A stretch of 64,000 nt of DNA. It comes from Chitinophagales bacterium (lineage in GTDB: Bacteria > Bacteroidota > Bacteroidia > Chitinophagales > BACL12). Where the stretch lies: positions 372,001 to 436,000 of the forward strand of contig JACJXO010000001.1 in assembly GCA_020636645.1 (NCBI GenBank). Direction: 5' to 3'. The notes under the pieces were generated by a model, which was not told where the DNA came from, made no database searches, and saw nothing but the letters and a program-made list of their open reading frames with translations. The position numbers were made by a program, and so were the translations under genes. Shown piece after piece: positions 1 through 7,332 of this stretch. Position 1 is the stretch's first letter; each line of letters opens with the position of its first letter.

Positions 1-1980
1 CTGCGGGCGCAGCAGCGGAACGGCCTGACGCTGCATGTTCGAGCCCATGAGGGCACGGTTGGCATCGTCGTGTTCGAGGAACGGGATCATGGAAGCAGAA
101 ACCCCTACGATCTGGTTGGGGGCTACGTCCATATATTGGATGCGATCGGGTTCGTATTCAGGAAAATCACCCTGTTCACGGCACTTCACGCGGTCGTTGA
201 TGAAATTACCTTTGTCATCTACCTTGGCATTGGCCTGGGCAATGACCATATGGTCTTCTTCTTCTGCATTCAGGTACACCACTTCACCCTTGGCTTCCAC
301 TTTGCCTTTGACCACTTTGCGATAAGGCGTTTCGATGAAGCCCATCTTGTTGATCTTGGCATGGACGCACAGGGTAGAGATCAGACCGATGTTCGGACCT
401 TCCGGGGTTTCGATGGTACACAGGCGGCCATAGTGGCTGTAGTGTACGTCACGCACCTCGAAACCGGCACGTTCACGGCTCAGACCACCAGGTCCGAGAG
501 CTGAGATACGGCGTTTATGGGTGATCTCTGCCAGCGGGTTGACCTGATCCAGAAACTGGCTCAGCTGGCTGGTACCGAAGAAGGAATTGATAACAGAAGA
601 CAGCGTTCTGGCATTGATCAGTTCGATCGGGGTGAACACTTCATTGTCACGTACGTTCATCCGTTCGCGGATGGTACGAGCCATACGTGCCAGACCCACA
701 CCGAACTGTGCATAGAGCTGTTCGCCAACAGTACGCACCCGGCGGTTGCTCAGGTGGTCAATGTCGTCGATCTCTGCTTTGTTGTTAGAAAGCTCAACGA
801 GATATTTGACAATAGCAATGATGTCGGCCTTGGTCAGGACCTTGGTATCCAGGGAGGTTTCCATCCCCAGTTTCTCGTTGATCTTATAGCGGCCTACTTC
901 CCCAAGGTCGTAGCGCTTGTCTGAGAAGAACAGTTTGTCGATGATACCGCGGGCGGTTTCATCATCAGGTGGTTCAGCACCACGCAGCTGACGGTATATC
1001 TGCTGCACGGCCTCGAGCTCAGAGTTGGACACATCCTTCTGGAGGGTGTTGAGGATGATGGTATAATCACTGACCACTTCGTCGAGGGTCAGGATCACGT
1101 GGCTCACACCTGTTTCCAGGATATGGTCTATATTCTCTTCAGTGAGGATGGTATCTCTTTCGAGGATCACTTCGTTCCGCTCGATGGACACTACCTCTCC
1201 GGTATCTTCGTCAACGAAATCCTCTCTCCAGGTCTTGAGGACCCGTGCGGCCAGTTTCCTTCCGATGTTCTTCTTCAGGGTCTTGGCATCTGCCTTGAGT
1301 TCTTCGGCCAGGCCGAACAATTCGAGGATATCCTTATCGGTGTCATAGCCTATGGCACGCAATAACGTAGTAACCGGGAATTTCTTCTTCCGGTCGATGT
1401 AGGCATACATCACGTTATTGATGTCAGTGGCAAATTCCATCCAGGCACCCTTGAACGGGATGACCCTGGCTGAATAGATCTTGGATCCGTTTGGATGAAT
1501 ACTCTGTCCGAAGAATACACCGGGTGAGCGGTGCAACTGAGACACGACGATCCTTTCTGCTCCGTTTATGATAAATGTCCCTTTCGGGGTCATATACGGA
1601 ATGTTGCCCAGGAAAACATCCTGAACAATGGTCTGGAAATCGATGTGTTCTTCGTCGTTACAGGACAGGCGCAACTTGGCTTTCAATGGAACGCTATAGG
1701 TCAGTCCACGCTCCATACACTCGTCCATCGAGTAACGGGGCGGATCGACGAAATAGTCCAGGAATTCCAGCAGGAAGATGTTGCGGGCATCGGTGATCGG
1801 GAAGTTTTCCATGAACACCTTGTACAGCCCTTCATTGCTGCGGTTCTCCTGGGTCGTTTCCAGCTGAAAGAAGTCCTTAAAGGACTGGACCTGAATATCT
1901 AGCAGATCCGGGTAATCAGTTGCTTTACGTATTTTACCAAAATTGATCCTTTCTGTTGGCTTGGATGATTTCGCTGGCAT
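1..1980 (-). CDS. rpoB: RNA polymerase beta subunit, N-terminal half (partial)
   Basis: Beta subunit of the core RNA polymerase; with beta' it forms the catalytic cleft. The first 660 codons are present, from ATG at 1980; the 3' end lies beyond the left edge. The rifampicin-pocket region, at about residues 465-500, reads as in other bacteria (SQLSQFLDQ, then NPLAEITHKRR and LGPGGLSRERAGFE), followed by the ETPEGPNIGL motif. One position of cluster I is Val where E. coli has Asn518. The gene lies 114 nt downstream of rplL, separated by two tandem RNA hairpins. It ends the rplKAJL-rpoB transcription unit, and rpoC would be expected next, outside the window. Identification is certain; effects of the Val are unknown. 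Confidence 0.99.
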   Translation of the reverse strand, partial: MPAKSSKPTERINFGKIRKATDYPDLLDIQVQSFKDFFQLETTQENRSNEGLYKVFMENFPITDARNIFLLEFLDYFVDPPRYSMDECMERGLTYSVPLKAKLRLSCNDEEHIDFQTIVQDVFLGNIPYMTPKGTFIINGAERIVVSQLHRSPGVFFGQSIHPNGSKIYSARVIPFKGAWMEFATDINNVMYAYIDRKKKFPVTTLLRAIGYDTDKDILELFGLAEELKADAKTLKKNIGRKLAARVLKTWREDFVDEDTGEVVSIERNEVILERDTILTEENIDHILETGVSHVILTLDEVVSDYTIILNTLQKDVSNSELEAVQQIYRQLRGAEPPDDETARGIIDKLFFSDKRYDLGEVGRYKINEKLGMETSLDTKVLTKADIIAIVKYLVELSNNKAEIDDIDHLSNRRVRTVGEQLYAQFGVGLARMARTIRERMNVRDNEVFTPIELINARTLSSVINSFFGTSQLSQFLDQVNPLAEITHKRRISALGPGGLSRERAGFEVRDVHYSHYGRLCTIETPEGPNIGLISTLCVHAKINKMGFIETPYRKVVKGKVEAKGEVVYLNAEEEDHMVIAQANAKVDDKGNFINDRVKCREQGDFPEYEPDRIQYMDVAPNQIVGVSASMIPFLEHDDANRALMGSNMQRQAVPLLRPQ

Positions 1981-2023
1981 ATCCGGTTGATGAAGTTTAG
2001 TAAGATATAAATAACAATAAGGC

Positions 2024-2082
2024 ATACCGCCTCTGGCGGTATAACCTTTGAGTGACGGCCCGGGATCATGAAAGATCCCGGG
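2024..2082 (-). other. Tandem RNA hairpins between rplL and rpoB
   Basis: Two perfect inverted repeats lie in the 114-nt rplL-rpoB spacer. The first in mRNA order has a 9-bp stem (2059-2067 with 2074-2082, 6-nt loop); the second has an 8-bp stem (2024-2031 with 2035-2042, 3-nt loop). Neither is followed by a T-tract, so they are unlikely to be ordinary terminators. The equivalent E. coli spacer carries an attenuator and an RNase III processing site. A similar role, setting the ribosomal protein to polymerase ratio, is inferred. Confidence 0.6.
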
Positions 2083-2094
2083 GTAGATCACTTA

Positions 2095-2478
2095 TTATTT
2101 AATCTCGACTTCAGCGCCGGCTTCAACGAGGGCAGCCTTCAGGCTTTCTGCCTCATCTTTGCTAACACCCTCTTTCACCGGCTTCGGAGCGCCGTCAACC
2201 AGTTCTTTGGCTTCTTTCAGGCCAAGACCGGTAACGTCTTTCACCACCTTCACCACAGACAGTTTGGCAGCACCTGCGCTGGTCAGGATAACATCGAAAG
2301 ATGTCTTCTCGGCAGCAGCTTCGCCACCACCAGCAGCACCACCGCCACCGGCTACCATTACAGGAGCAGCTGCAGCAGGCTCGATGCCGTACTCGTCTTT
2401 GAGGATCTGGGCTAACTCGTTAACCTCTTTTACAGACAAACTAACCAGCTTTTCTGCAAACTCTTTTAATTCTGACAT
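2095..2478 (-). CDS. rplL: 50S ribosomal protein L7/L12
   Basis: Acidic stalk protein of the large ribosomal subunit, which recruits and activates the translational GTPases. At 127 residues it has the usual length. An N-terminal dimerisation domain (about 1-33) is joined by a flexible Ala/Gly-rich hinge (about 35-58) to the C-terminal factor-binding domain, with the conserved GLGLKEAKELVD stretch. It follows rplJ by 45 nt and precedes rpoB, the standard order. L7/L12 dimers bind the C-terminal helix of L10, encoded immediately upstream. Translation starts at ATG 2478. Identification is certain. Confidence 0.99.
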   Translation of the reverse strand: MSELKEFAEKLVSLSVKEVNELAQILKDEYGIEPAAAAPVMVAGGGGAAGGGEAAAEKTSFDVILTSAGAAKLSVVKVVKDVTGLGLKEAKELVDGAPKPVKEGVSKDEAESLKAALVEAGAEVEIK

Positions 2479-2523
2479 TGCTATTGGTTTATGGATTTGT
2501 GAATATGATTATGGATTAATATT

Positions 2524-3054
2524 TCAGGCTTCTTCTTTCTCACTCAGGGTCTTCAGGATACCTGCCAGTTTTCCACCGGATGACTGGAGGGCAGAAATGA
2601 CATTCTTGGCAGGAGACTGCAGCAGACCGATGATATCGCCGATGAGTTCTTCTTTAGACTTCATCTTCGCGATCACTTCCAGCTGGTCATCACCGATAAA
2701 TACTGCTTCACCAATGTAGGCGCCTTTCAGTTCAGGCTTACCCTTGTCAGCTTCTTTGCGGAATTTGCTGATGACCTTGGCAGGTTCTACAGCTACTTCA
2801 CAAAACATGACAGAGGTAGGGCCTTCCAGCAGTCCCATCAGTCCTTCATACTTTTCGCCGTGGTTTTCCAGTGCTTTGCGCAGCAGGGTATTCTTGACCA
2901 CTTCGAAGTGAATATTCTTCTCGAAGCACAGGCGACGCAGTTTGTTCACATCCGCCACGGTCAGGGTGGAGGCATCTGTGATATACAGGCTGTCATACTG
3001 AGCGACTGTTTCGGTCAGTTCAGCAATGGCCTGTGTCTTTTGTTCCTTATTCAT
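2524..3054 (-). CDS. rplJ: 50S ribosomal protein L10
   Basis: L10 anchors the L7/L12 dimers to 23S rRNA at the stalk base. The 176-residue product shows the L10 fold, with the segment FEVVKNTLLRKAL at about 50-62 and the GLLEGPTSVMF strand. The C-terminal helix rich in Leu/Lys that binds L7/L12 closes the protein. It starts 18 nt after rplA, so there is no room for a long L10 leader RNA. If L10 autoregulation exists here, it would have to act within the upstream genes or the short spacer. Ordinary member of the family. Confidence 0.99.
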   Translation of the reverse strand: MNKEQKTQAIAELTETVAQYDSLYITDASTLTVADVNKLRRLCFEKNIHFEVVKNTLLRKALENHGEKYEGLMGLLEGPTSVMFCEVAVEPAKVISKFRKEADKGKPELKGAYIGEAVFIGDDQLEVIAKMKSKEELIGDIIGLLQSPAKNVISALQSSGGKLAGILKTLSEKEEA

Positions 3055-3072
3055 TGTCTCGTGGTTTCGATG

Positions 3073-3768
3073 TTATATACCGGATACTGTTTTCGGGTCG
3101 ATGGCAATACCGGGGCTCATGGTAGAGGCCATGGTGATGCTTTTGAAATAGGTTCCTTTTGCAGACGATGGCTTCATTCGGGCCAGGGTGCGGATCAGTT
3201 CTTCGCTGTTCTCAGCAATCTGGGCAGGGTCAAATGACACCCGTCCGATGGAGGAGTGGATGATTCCGAACTTGTCAACCTTGAAGGCCACTTTACCTTT
3301 CTTTACTTCGGTAACTGCGTTGCCTACCTCGTTGGTAACGGTTCCAACTTTCGGATTTGGCATCAGGTTACGCGGACCAAGTACGCGACCCAGTTTGGCG
3401 ATCTTGGGCATGACAGCAGGTGTAGCAATGACCACATCCACATCTGTCCAGCCGCCCATGATCTTCTCCACATAGTCATCCAGACCTACGAAGTCTGCAC
3501 CGGCCGCTTTTGCTTCATCTTCCTTGTCTGGAGTACAGAGCACCAGTACACTTTTGTCTTTACCGGTTCCATGTGGCAGAGCGGTAGTACCACGGATGGC
3601 CTGATCGGCTTTACGCGGGTCGATACCGAGGCGGATATGCAGGTCAACGCTGGCGTTGAACTTGGCAGTATTGGTCTGCTTTACGAGCTGAGCTGCCTCT
3701 TCAATAGAGTACAGTTTATTCTGTTCAACCAGGCCTTCCGCCTTTTTTCTGTTCTTGGTCAATCTCAC
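3073..3768 (-). CDS. rplA: 50S ribosomal protein L1
   Basis: L1 forms the mobile stalk at the ribosomal E site and in many bacteria represses its own operon. The 231 residues include the signature LGPRNLMPNPKVGTV at about 129-143 and the usual N-terminal KNRKKAEGL segment. The start is GTG at 3766-3768: no ATG lies nearby in frame, and this start gives the normal family length. rplK lies 26 nt upstream and rplJ 18 nt downstream. The product is certain and the GTG start very likely. Confidence 0.98.
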   Translation of the reverse strand: MRLTKNRKKAEGLVEQNKLYSIEEAAQLVKQTNTAKFNASVDLHIRLGIDPRKADQAIRGTTALPHGTGKDKSVLVLCTPDKEDEAKAAGADFVGLDDYVEKIMGGWTDVDVVIATPAVMPKIAKLGRVLGPRNLMPNPKVGTVTNEVGNAVTEVKKGKVAFKVDKFGIIHSSIGRVSFDPAQIAENSEELIRTLARMKPSSAKGTYFKSITMASTMSPGIAIDPKTVSGI

Positions 3769-3794
3769 TGTATATGATTTTGAATCTGATCGAA

Positions 3795-4238
3795 TTAGTT
3801 ATCCCAGGGTGCTGCACCTTCTACAGAAAAGCCCATACTGCGGGCGGTTCCGGCCACCATTTTCATAGCGCTTTCGATGGTAAAGCAATTAAGGTCAGGC
3901 ATTTTTTCTTCAGCGATCTTGCGCACCTGATCCCAGCTAACGGAACCAGCCTTGATACGGTTGGATTCTGCACTGCCCTTCTTCTTTTTGGCCGCTTCCA
4001 TCAGCAACACAGCTGCAGGAGGGGTTTTAATGATGAAGTCAAATGACTTGTCTTTGTACACGGTGATCACCACCGGTAGCACCTTACCCTGTGCATCCTG
4101 AGTACGGGCATTGAACTGTTTGCAGAAGTCCATGATGTTCACGCCCTTGGCACCGAGTGCCGGGCCCACCGGAGGAGCCGGATTAGCCTGGCCGCCTTTG
4201 ATCTGCAGTTTGATGTAGGTTTGAATTTCCTTTGCCAT
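3795..4238 (-). CDS. rplK: 50S ribosomal protein L11
   Basis: L11 binds the GTPase-associated region of 23S rRNA, working with L10/L12 and, where present, RelA. The 147-residue product starts MAKEIQTYIKLQI and contains the Pro-rich PAPPVGPALGAKGVNIMDFCKQFNA region, here cut by positions 22-47 of the protein. The C-terminal rRNA-binding part has the SAMKMVAGTARSMG segment. Only one base separates it from nusG, so the two are translationally coupled. Standard member of the secE-nusG-rplKAJL-rpoBC cluster. Confidence 0.99.
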   Translation of the reverse strand: MAKEIQTYIKLQIKGGQANPAPPVGPALGAKGVNIMDFCKQFNARTQDAQGKVLPVVITVYKDKSFDFIIKTPPAAVLLMEAAKKKKGSAESNRIKAGSVSWDQVRKIAEEKMPDLNCFTIESAMKMVAGTARSMGFSVEGAAPWDN

Positions 4239-4239
4239 C

Positions 4240-4788
4240 TTAGTTGACTTTTTCTACTTGCATGAAATTGAGCTCCACCGGAGTCTTTCTGCCAAATATT
4301 TTAACAATCACTTTGACCTTCTTCTTGTCTTCAAAGACTTCATCCACATTACCGGTGAAATCGTTGAACGGACCATCTATGATCTTCACCGTTTCTCCTA
4401 TGATGAATGGCTCATTAAGGGTCTCCCCTTCGGCATTCATTTCATCCATTTTACCCAGGATCCTGTTCACCTCATTTCTTCTGAGTGGAATAGGATTGGC
4501 TTTCCCGAGGAAATCGATCACATTGGTGATACCGGTGATAGACTGGATCATTTCCGGGGTCAGTTTTCCTTCGGCAGCTTCGATCAGGATATATCCCGGC
4601 AGGGAATTTTTTTCCTGGATCACTTTCTTGCCGTTTTTAACTTTATAGACCTTTTCTGTAGGCACCAGTACCTGCGAGACGATCGTATCCCACTCCAGCC
4701 TTTTGATATGCTGGTCGAGGTATTCTTTCAGCTTGCGTTCCTTGCCGCTGATGACCCTCAGTACGTACCACTTATTACCGTCGCTCAT
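4240..4788 (-). CDS. nusG: Transcription termination/antitermination protein NusG
   Basis: NusG binds the polymerase clamp, suppresses pausing and couples RNA polymerase to the ribosome or to Rho. The 182 residues comprise the NGN domain (WYVLRVISGKERK near the start; LPGYILIEA at about 63-71) and a C-terminal KOW domain around GETVKIIDGPFNDFTG at about 130-145. Length and order are typical. secE lies 18 nt upstream and rplK one base downstream. A long open frame on the opposite strand (4258-5094) is a by-product of codon composition. Confidence 0.99.
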   Translation of the reverse strand: MSDGNKWYVLRVISGKERKLKEYLDQHIKRLEWDTIVSQVLVPTEKVYKVKNGKKVIQEKNSLPGYILIEAAEGKLTPEMIQSITGITNVIDFLGKANPIPLRRNEVNRILGKMDEMNAEGETLNEPFIIGETVKIIDGPFNDFTGNVDEVFEDKKKVKVIVKIFGRKTPVELNFMQVEKVN

Positions 4789-4806
4789 CTCTTTCCTTTA
4801 CTGGGT

Positions 4807-4998
4807 TCAGAACAAACCGTAGAACAGATCAAGGAGTCTGCTGGAGGCGAAATCCATCACAAATACCATCACAGACAGTATGGCAATGGCGATGAACACG
4901 ACGGAGGTACTGCTTTGCAGTTCCGACCAGGTAGGCCAGCTAACCTTGTAACGCAGTTCCTGGTATGCTTCCAGTATGAATGCCTTGATTCTATTCAT
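4807..4998 (-). CDS. secE: Preprotein translocase subunit SecE
   Basis: Small essential subunit that clamps SecY in the SecYEG protein-conducting channel of the inner membrane. The 63-residue form is the short, single-membrane-segment type. It has the cytoplasmic amphipathic helix with YQELRYKVSWPTWSEL (about 12-27), followed by one hydrophobic segment (about 33-50). The start is ATG 4998; the open frame runs further upstream, but that stretch is tRNA-Trp and spacer, not coding. It sits between tRNA-Trp and nusG, the conserved arrangement. Confidence 0.97.
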   Translation of the reverse strand: MNRIKAFILEAYQELRYKVSWPTWSELQSSTSVVFIAIAILSVMVFVMDFASSRLLDLFYGLF

Positions 4999-5015
4999 AG
5001 TTTTTTCTTTTCCGG

Positions 5016-5088
5016 CACGGGTGGAGAGGCTCGAACTCCCAGCCTGCGGTTTTGGAGACCGCCACTCTACCAATTGAGCTACACCCGT
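5016..5088 (-). tRNA. tRNA-Trp (CCA anticodon)
   Basis: A 73-nt cloverleaf. The 7-bp acceptor stem (ACGGGTG with CACCCGT) is perfect, the D-arm starts TAGCTC, the anticodon loop is CTCCAAA with anticodon CCA, and the T-loop is TTCGAGC. The discriminator base is G, as expected for Trp. The 3' CCA is not encoded (CCG follows). It lies between tuf and secE, so it is probably cut from the tuf-secE-nusG transcript. Confidence 0.98.
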
Positions 5089-5094
5089 GTATAG

Positions 5095-5114
5095 GGGGGA
5101 ACCGAAGTTCCCCC
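5095..5114 (-). other. UUCG-capped hairpin between tuf and tRNA-Trp
   Basis: A perfect 8-bp G/C-rich stem (5095-5102 with 5107-5114) closes, in the transcript sense, on a C(UUCG)G tetraloop, an unusually stable hairpin. It sits 16 nt past the tuf stop and 6 nt before the 5' end of tRNA-Trp, with no T-tract after it. This suggests a 3'-end protector or a processing boundary for tuf mRNA rather than a terminator. The role is inferred. Confidence 0.55.
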
Positions 5115-5130
5115 GGATACACAATGATGA

Positions 5131-6318
5131 TTACTTGATGATCTCAGTTACCTGACCGGCACCAACGGTACGGCCACCTTCGCGGATAGCGAAACGCAGA
5201 CCTTTTTCCATAGCGATCGGGTAGATGAGTTTAACAACGAAACCGATGTTATCGCCGGGCATAACCATTTCCACGCCATCAGGAAGTTGCACTTCACCAG
5301 TTACGTCAGTGGTACGGAAATAGAACTGCGGACGGTATTTGTTAAAGAACGGAGTGTGACGACCACCTTCATCCTTCTTCAGAACGTACACTTCACACTT
5401 GAACTCAGTGTGCGGGGTAACAGAAGCAGGTTTACAGATAACCATACCACGTTTGATCTGGTCTTTTTCAATACCGCGAAGCAGCAGACCAACGTTGTCG
5501 CCGGCTTCACCACGATCCAGGATCTTGCGGAACATTTCCACACCTGTTACGGTAGATTTCTGAGTTTCTGTCTGCAGACCGATGATATCAACAGCCTCAC
5601 CGGAGTTGATCACACCTCTTTCGATACGACCAGTAGCCACAGTACCACGACCGGTGATAGAGAATACATCTTCTACCGGCATCAGGAACGGCTTTTCAGT
5701 TTCACGAGGAGGTACCGGAATATCGGCATCCACTGCAGCCATCAGATCCAGGATCTGCTGACGTCCTTCTGCATCACCTTCCAGTGCTTTCAGAGCAGAA
5801 CCTTTGATAATAGAGATGGTATCGCCGGGGAAGTCATAGAAGCTCAGCAGGTCGCGAACTTCCATTTCCACCAGTTCGAGCAGTTCAGGATCGTCAACCA
5901 GATCCACTTTGTTCATAAACACCACTACTGCGGGAACACCTACCTGACGAGCCAGGAGGATGTGCTCACGGGTTTGCGGCATCGGACCATCTGTAGCAGC
6001 TACCACCAGAATGGCACCGTCCATCTGAGCAGCACCTGTAACCATGTTCTTCACATAGTCGGCGTGACCCGGACAGTCCACGTGTGCATAGTGACGGTTT
6101 TCAGTTTCGTACTCAACGTGTGCTGTGTTGATCGTAATACCCCTTTCTTTTTCTTCAGGAGCATTATCGATCGAGTCATAATCTTTCTTCTGTGCCAGAC
6201 CCATGTCGGCCAGCACCATGGTAATAGCAGAGGTAAGGGTGGTCTTACCGTGATCCACGTGACCGATAGTTCCGATGTTCACGTGGGGTTTGCTACGTAC
6301 AAATTGCTCTTTAGCCAT
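5131..6318 (-). CDS. tuf: Elongation factor Tu
   Basis: EF-Tu is the GTPase that delivers aminoacyl-tRNA to the ribosome. The 395-residue product has the full set of G motifs: GHVDHGKT at 19-26, the switch I sequence RGITINTAH, DCPGH at about 81-85 and NKVD at about 136-139. Beta-barrel domains 2 and 3 end in VGAGQVTEIIK. It is the only tuf in the window and lies in a tRNA cluster ordered as in the E. coli tufB operon. It is expected to be co-transcribed with the upstream tRNAs and with tRNA-Trp, secE and nusG. Its 346-codon antisense frame is a shadow. Confidence 0.99.
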   Translation of the reverse strand: MAKEQFVRSKPHVNIGTIGHVDHGKTTLTSAITMVLADMGLAQKKDYDSIDNAPEEKERGITINTAHVEYETENRHYAHVDCPGHADYVKNMVTGAAQMDGAILVVAATDGPMPQTREHILLARQVGVPAVVVFMNKVDLVDDPELLELVEMEVRDLLSFYDFPGDTISIIKGSALKALEGDAEGRQQILDLMAAVDADIPVPPRETEKPFLMPVEDVFSITGRGTVATGRIERGVINSGEAVDIIGLQTETQKSTVTGVEMFRKILDRGEAGDNVGLLLRGIEKDQIKRGMVICKPASVTPHTEFKCEVYVLKKDEGGRHTPFFNKYRPQFYFRTTDVTGEVQLPDGVEMVMPGDNIGFVVKLIYPIAMEKGLRFAIREGGRTVGAGQVTEIIK

Positions 6319-6372
6319 TTTGTATAGTGTTTATTTAGGTTTAAAAAACTCAACTCTATTTACAGCCGCTCA

Positions 6373-6401
6373 ACAGAACCCTGCCACTGCAGATGTTCTG
6401 T
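6373..6401 (-). other. Inverted repeat in the tRNA-Thr to tuf spacer
   Basis: A perfect 7-bp inverted repeat (6373-6379 with 6395-6401) encloses 15 nt in the 95-nt spacer between tRNA-Thr(GGT) and the tuf start. It would form a hairpin at the 5' end of tuf mRNA after tRNA excision. No T-tract follows. A role in processing or leader stability is possible but not shown. Confidence 0.35.
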
Positions 6402-6413
6402 CTGACGACACAG

Positions 6414-6486
6414 AGCCAATGACCAGGATCGAACTGGTGACCTCATCCTTACCATGGATGTGCTCTACCAACTGAGCTACATTGGC
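6414..6486 (-). tRNA. tRNA-Thr (GGT anticodon)
   Basis: A 73-nt cloverleaf with acceptor stem GCCAATG/CATTGGC, D-arm TAGCTCAGTTGGTAGAGC, anticodon loop ATGGTAA (anticodon GGT, reading ACC and ACU), T-loop TTCGATC and discriminator T. CCA is not encoded. It is the last tRNA before tuf, matching E. coli thrT. The spacer to tRNA-Gly (6487-6581) holds three small inverted repeats and no gene. Confidence 0.98.
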
Positions 6487-6581
6487 AGTTCACCGTTGCT
6501 GACGCTCGGGTGAAAATATGTTCTCCGCCTTCCGGCGGCACTACAAACCGGATCCTGGAAGCTGATCCGTTTGTTTCGGCG

Positions 6582-6654
6582 AGCGGGAGACGAGACTCGA
6601 ACCCGCGACCCTCAGCTTGGAAGGCTGATGCTCTACCAACTGAGCTACTCCCGC
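6582..6654 (-). tRNA. tRNA-Gly (TCC anticodon)
   Basis: A 73-nt cloverleaf: acceptor stem GCGGGAG/CTCCCGC, anticodon loop CTTCCAA (anticodon TCC, reading GGA and GGG), T-loop TTCGAGT and discriminator T. CCA is not encoded. It is third in the Thr-Tyr-Gly-Thr cluster, matching E. coli glyT. Confidence 0.98.
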
Positions 6655-6734
6655 CTGTATGCGAGGACCAATCTGACAGTGAGGTCGAGTTCGTAACAAC
6701 TCTTGCTCAATAGGTCACAGTCAGTCAGTCCGTG

Positions 6735-6817
6735 TGGGGAGAGGAGGATTCGAACCTCCGAAGGCGTACGCCAACAGATTTACAGTCTGCCCCATTTGGC
6801 CACTCTGGAATCTCCCC
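6735..6817 (-). tRNA. tRNA-Tyr (GTA anticodon)
   Basis: An 83-nt class II tRNA with acceptor stem GGGGAGA/TCTCCCC, anticodon GTA in the loop after CAGAC, a long variable arm (about positions 6760-6774), T-loop TTCGAAT and discriminator A. CCA is not encoded. It is second in the cluster, 8 nt after tRNA-Thr(TGT). Confidence 0.98.
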
Positions 6818-6825
6818 ATTAGACG

Positions 6826-6898
6826 AGCCAATGGAGGGACTCGAACCCCCGACCAGCTGATTACAAATCAGCTGCTCTACCAACTGAGCTACATTGGC
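6826..6898 (-). tRNA. tRNA-Thr (TGT anticodon)
   Basis: A 73-nt cloverleaf whose acceptor stem (GCCAATG/CATTGGC) and D-arm are the same as in the other tRNA-Thr. The anticodon loop is TTTGTAA, anticodon TGT (reading ACA and ACG); T-loop TTCGAGT, discriminator T. It is first in the tRNA-tuf operon, corresponding to E. coli thrU. Confidence 0.98.
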
Positions 6899-6963
6899 CT
6901 CTCGACTCGCATTATGTCAAAGACTAAAAAGCATTTTCCCGTCGTTTTCCGGAAAAATGCCCG

Positions 6964-6996
6964 CAAATATACGAAGTCTTTTATGAGACCAGCAAA
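6964..6996 (-). promoter_or_regulatory. Promoter of the tRNA-tuf-secE-nusG-ribosomal protein operon
   Basis: On the minus strand TATATTTG (6971-6964) matches the Bacteroidota -7 element TAnnTTTG exactly. A TTTG (6996-6993) lies 21 nt upstream as the -33 element. The start of transcription would fall near 6959, about 60 nt before tRNA-Thr(TGT) and just past the hpf stop codon. Spacing is 2 nt above the commonest 19. Confidence 0.55.
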
Positions 6997-7005
6997 CTTT
7001 TCTTG

Positions 7006-7308
7006 CTATTTGGTGCTAATTTTTTCTTTTTGCTTTTTAATCTGGCGCCGGAGGTTCTCTGCAACTTCATCTGCAGCCTCTTCAAAACTCATTCTTGTTT
7101 CTTTGGCAAACAGATCATTTCCGGGGATATGCAGGCGCACTTCCACCACTTTGTCTTGTATAGGTGCTCCTTCATTTTCCAGTTTCAAATAGACATCTGC
7201 CTGGATGATCTGATCGTAGAAGGTTGTCAGCTTATCCAGTTTGGCATTGATATAGTCTTTAAGTTTCTGATCAGCAGAAAAATGGATTGATTGGATGTTT
7301 ACTTGCAT
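7006..7308 (-). CDS. hpf: Ribosome hibernation promoting factor, short form
   Basis: Binds the decoding centre of idle ribosomes and promotes their dimerisation or protection in stationary phase. The 100-residue protein starts MQVNIQSIHFSA at ATG 7308; the open frame extends 8 codons further to a TTG, but the ATG gives the family N-terminus. The fold is recognised from KLDKLTTFYDQIIQADVYLKLE and VVEVRLHIPGNDLFAKE. The length is that of short HPF/YfiA, without the C-terminal dimerisation domain of long HPF. It follows xerC with a 24-nt gap and precedes the tRNA-tuf operon. Confidence 0.93.
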   Translation of the reverse strand: MQVNIQSIHFSADQKLKDYINAKLDKLTTFYDQIIQADVYLKLENEGAPIQDKVVEVRLHIPGNDLFAKETRMSFEEAADEVAENLRRQIKKQKEKISTK

Positions 7309-7332
7309 GGTTTGGTTTTTATCATTCAACAA

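Noticed and set aside
520..595. Rifampicin resistance in rpoB
   Set aside because: The Val at the E. coli Asn518 position is not one of the classical resistance changes, and this position varies naturally between phyla; the key Asp516 and His526 equivalents are intact.
4258..5094. 278-codon open frame antisense to nusG, secE and tRNA-Trp
   Set aside because: It crosses three certain features on the opposite strand and has no domain signature.
5287..6327. 346-codon open frame antisense to tuf
   Set aside because: It lies wholly within tuf on the other strand; its product has no recognisable domain and reflects the codon bias of a highly expressed gene.
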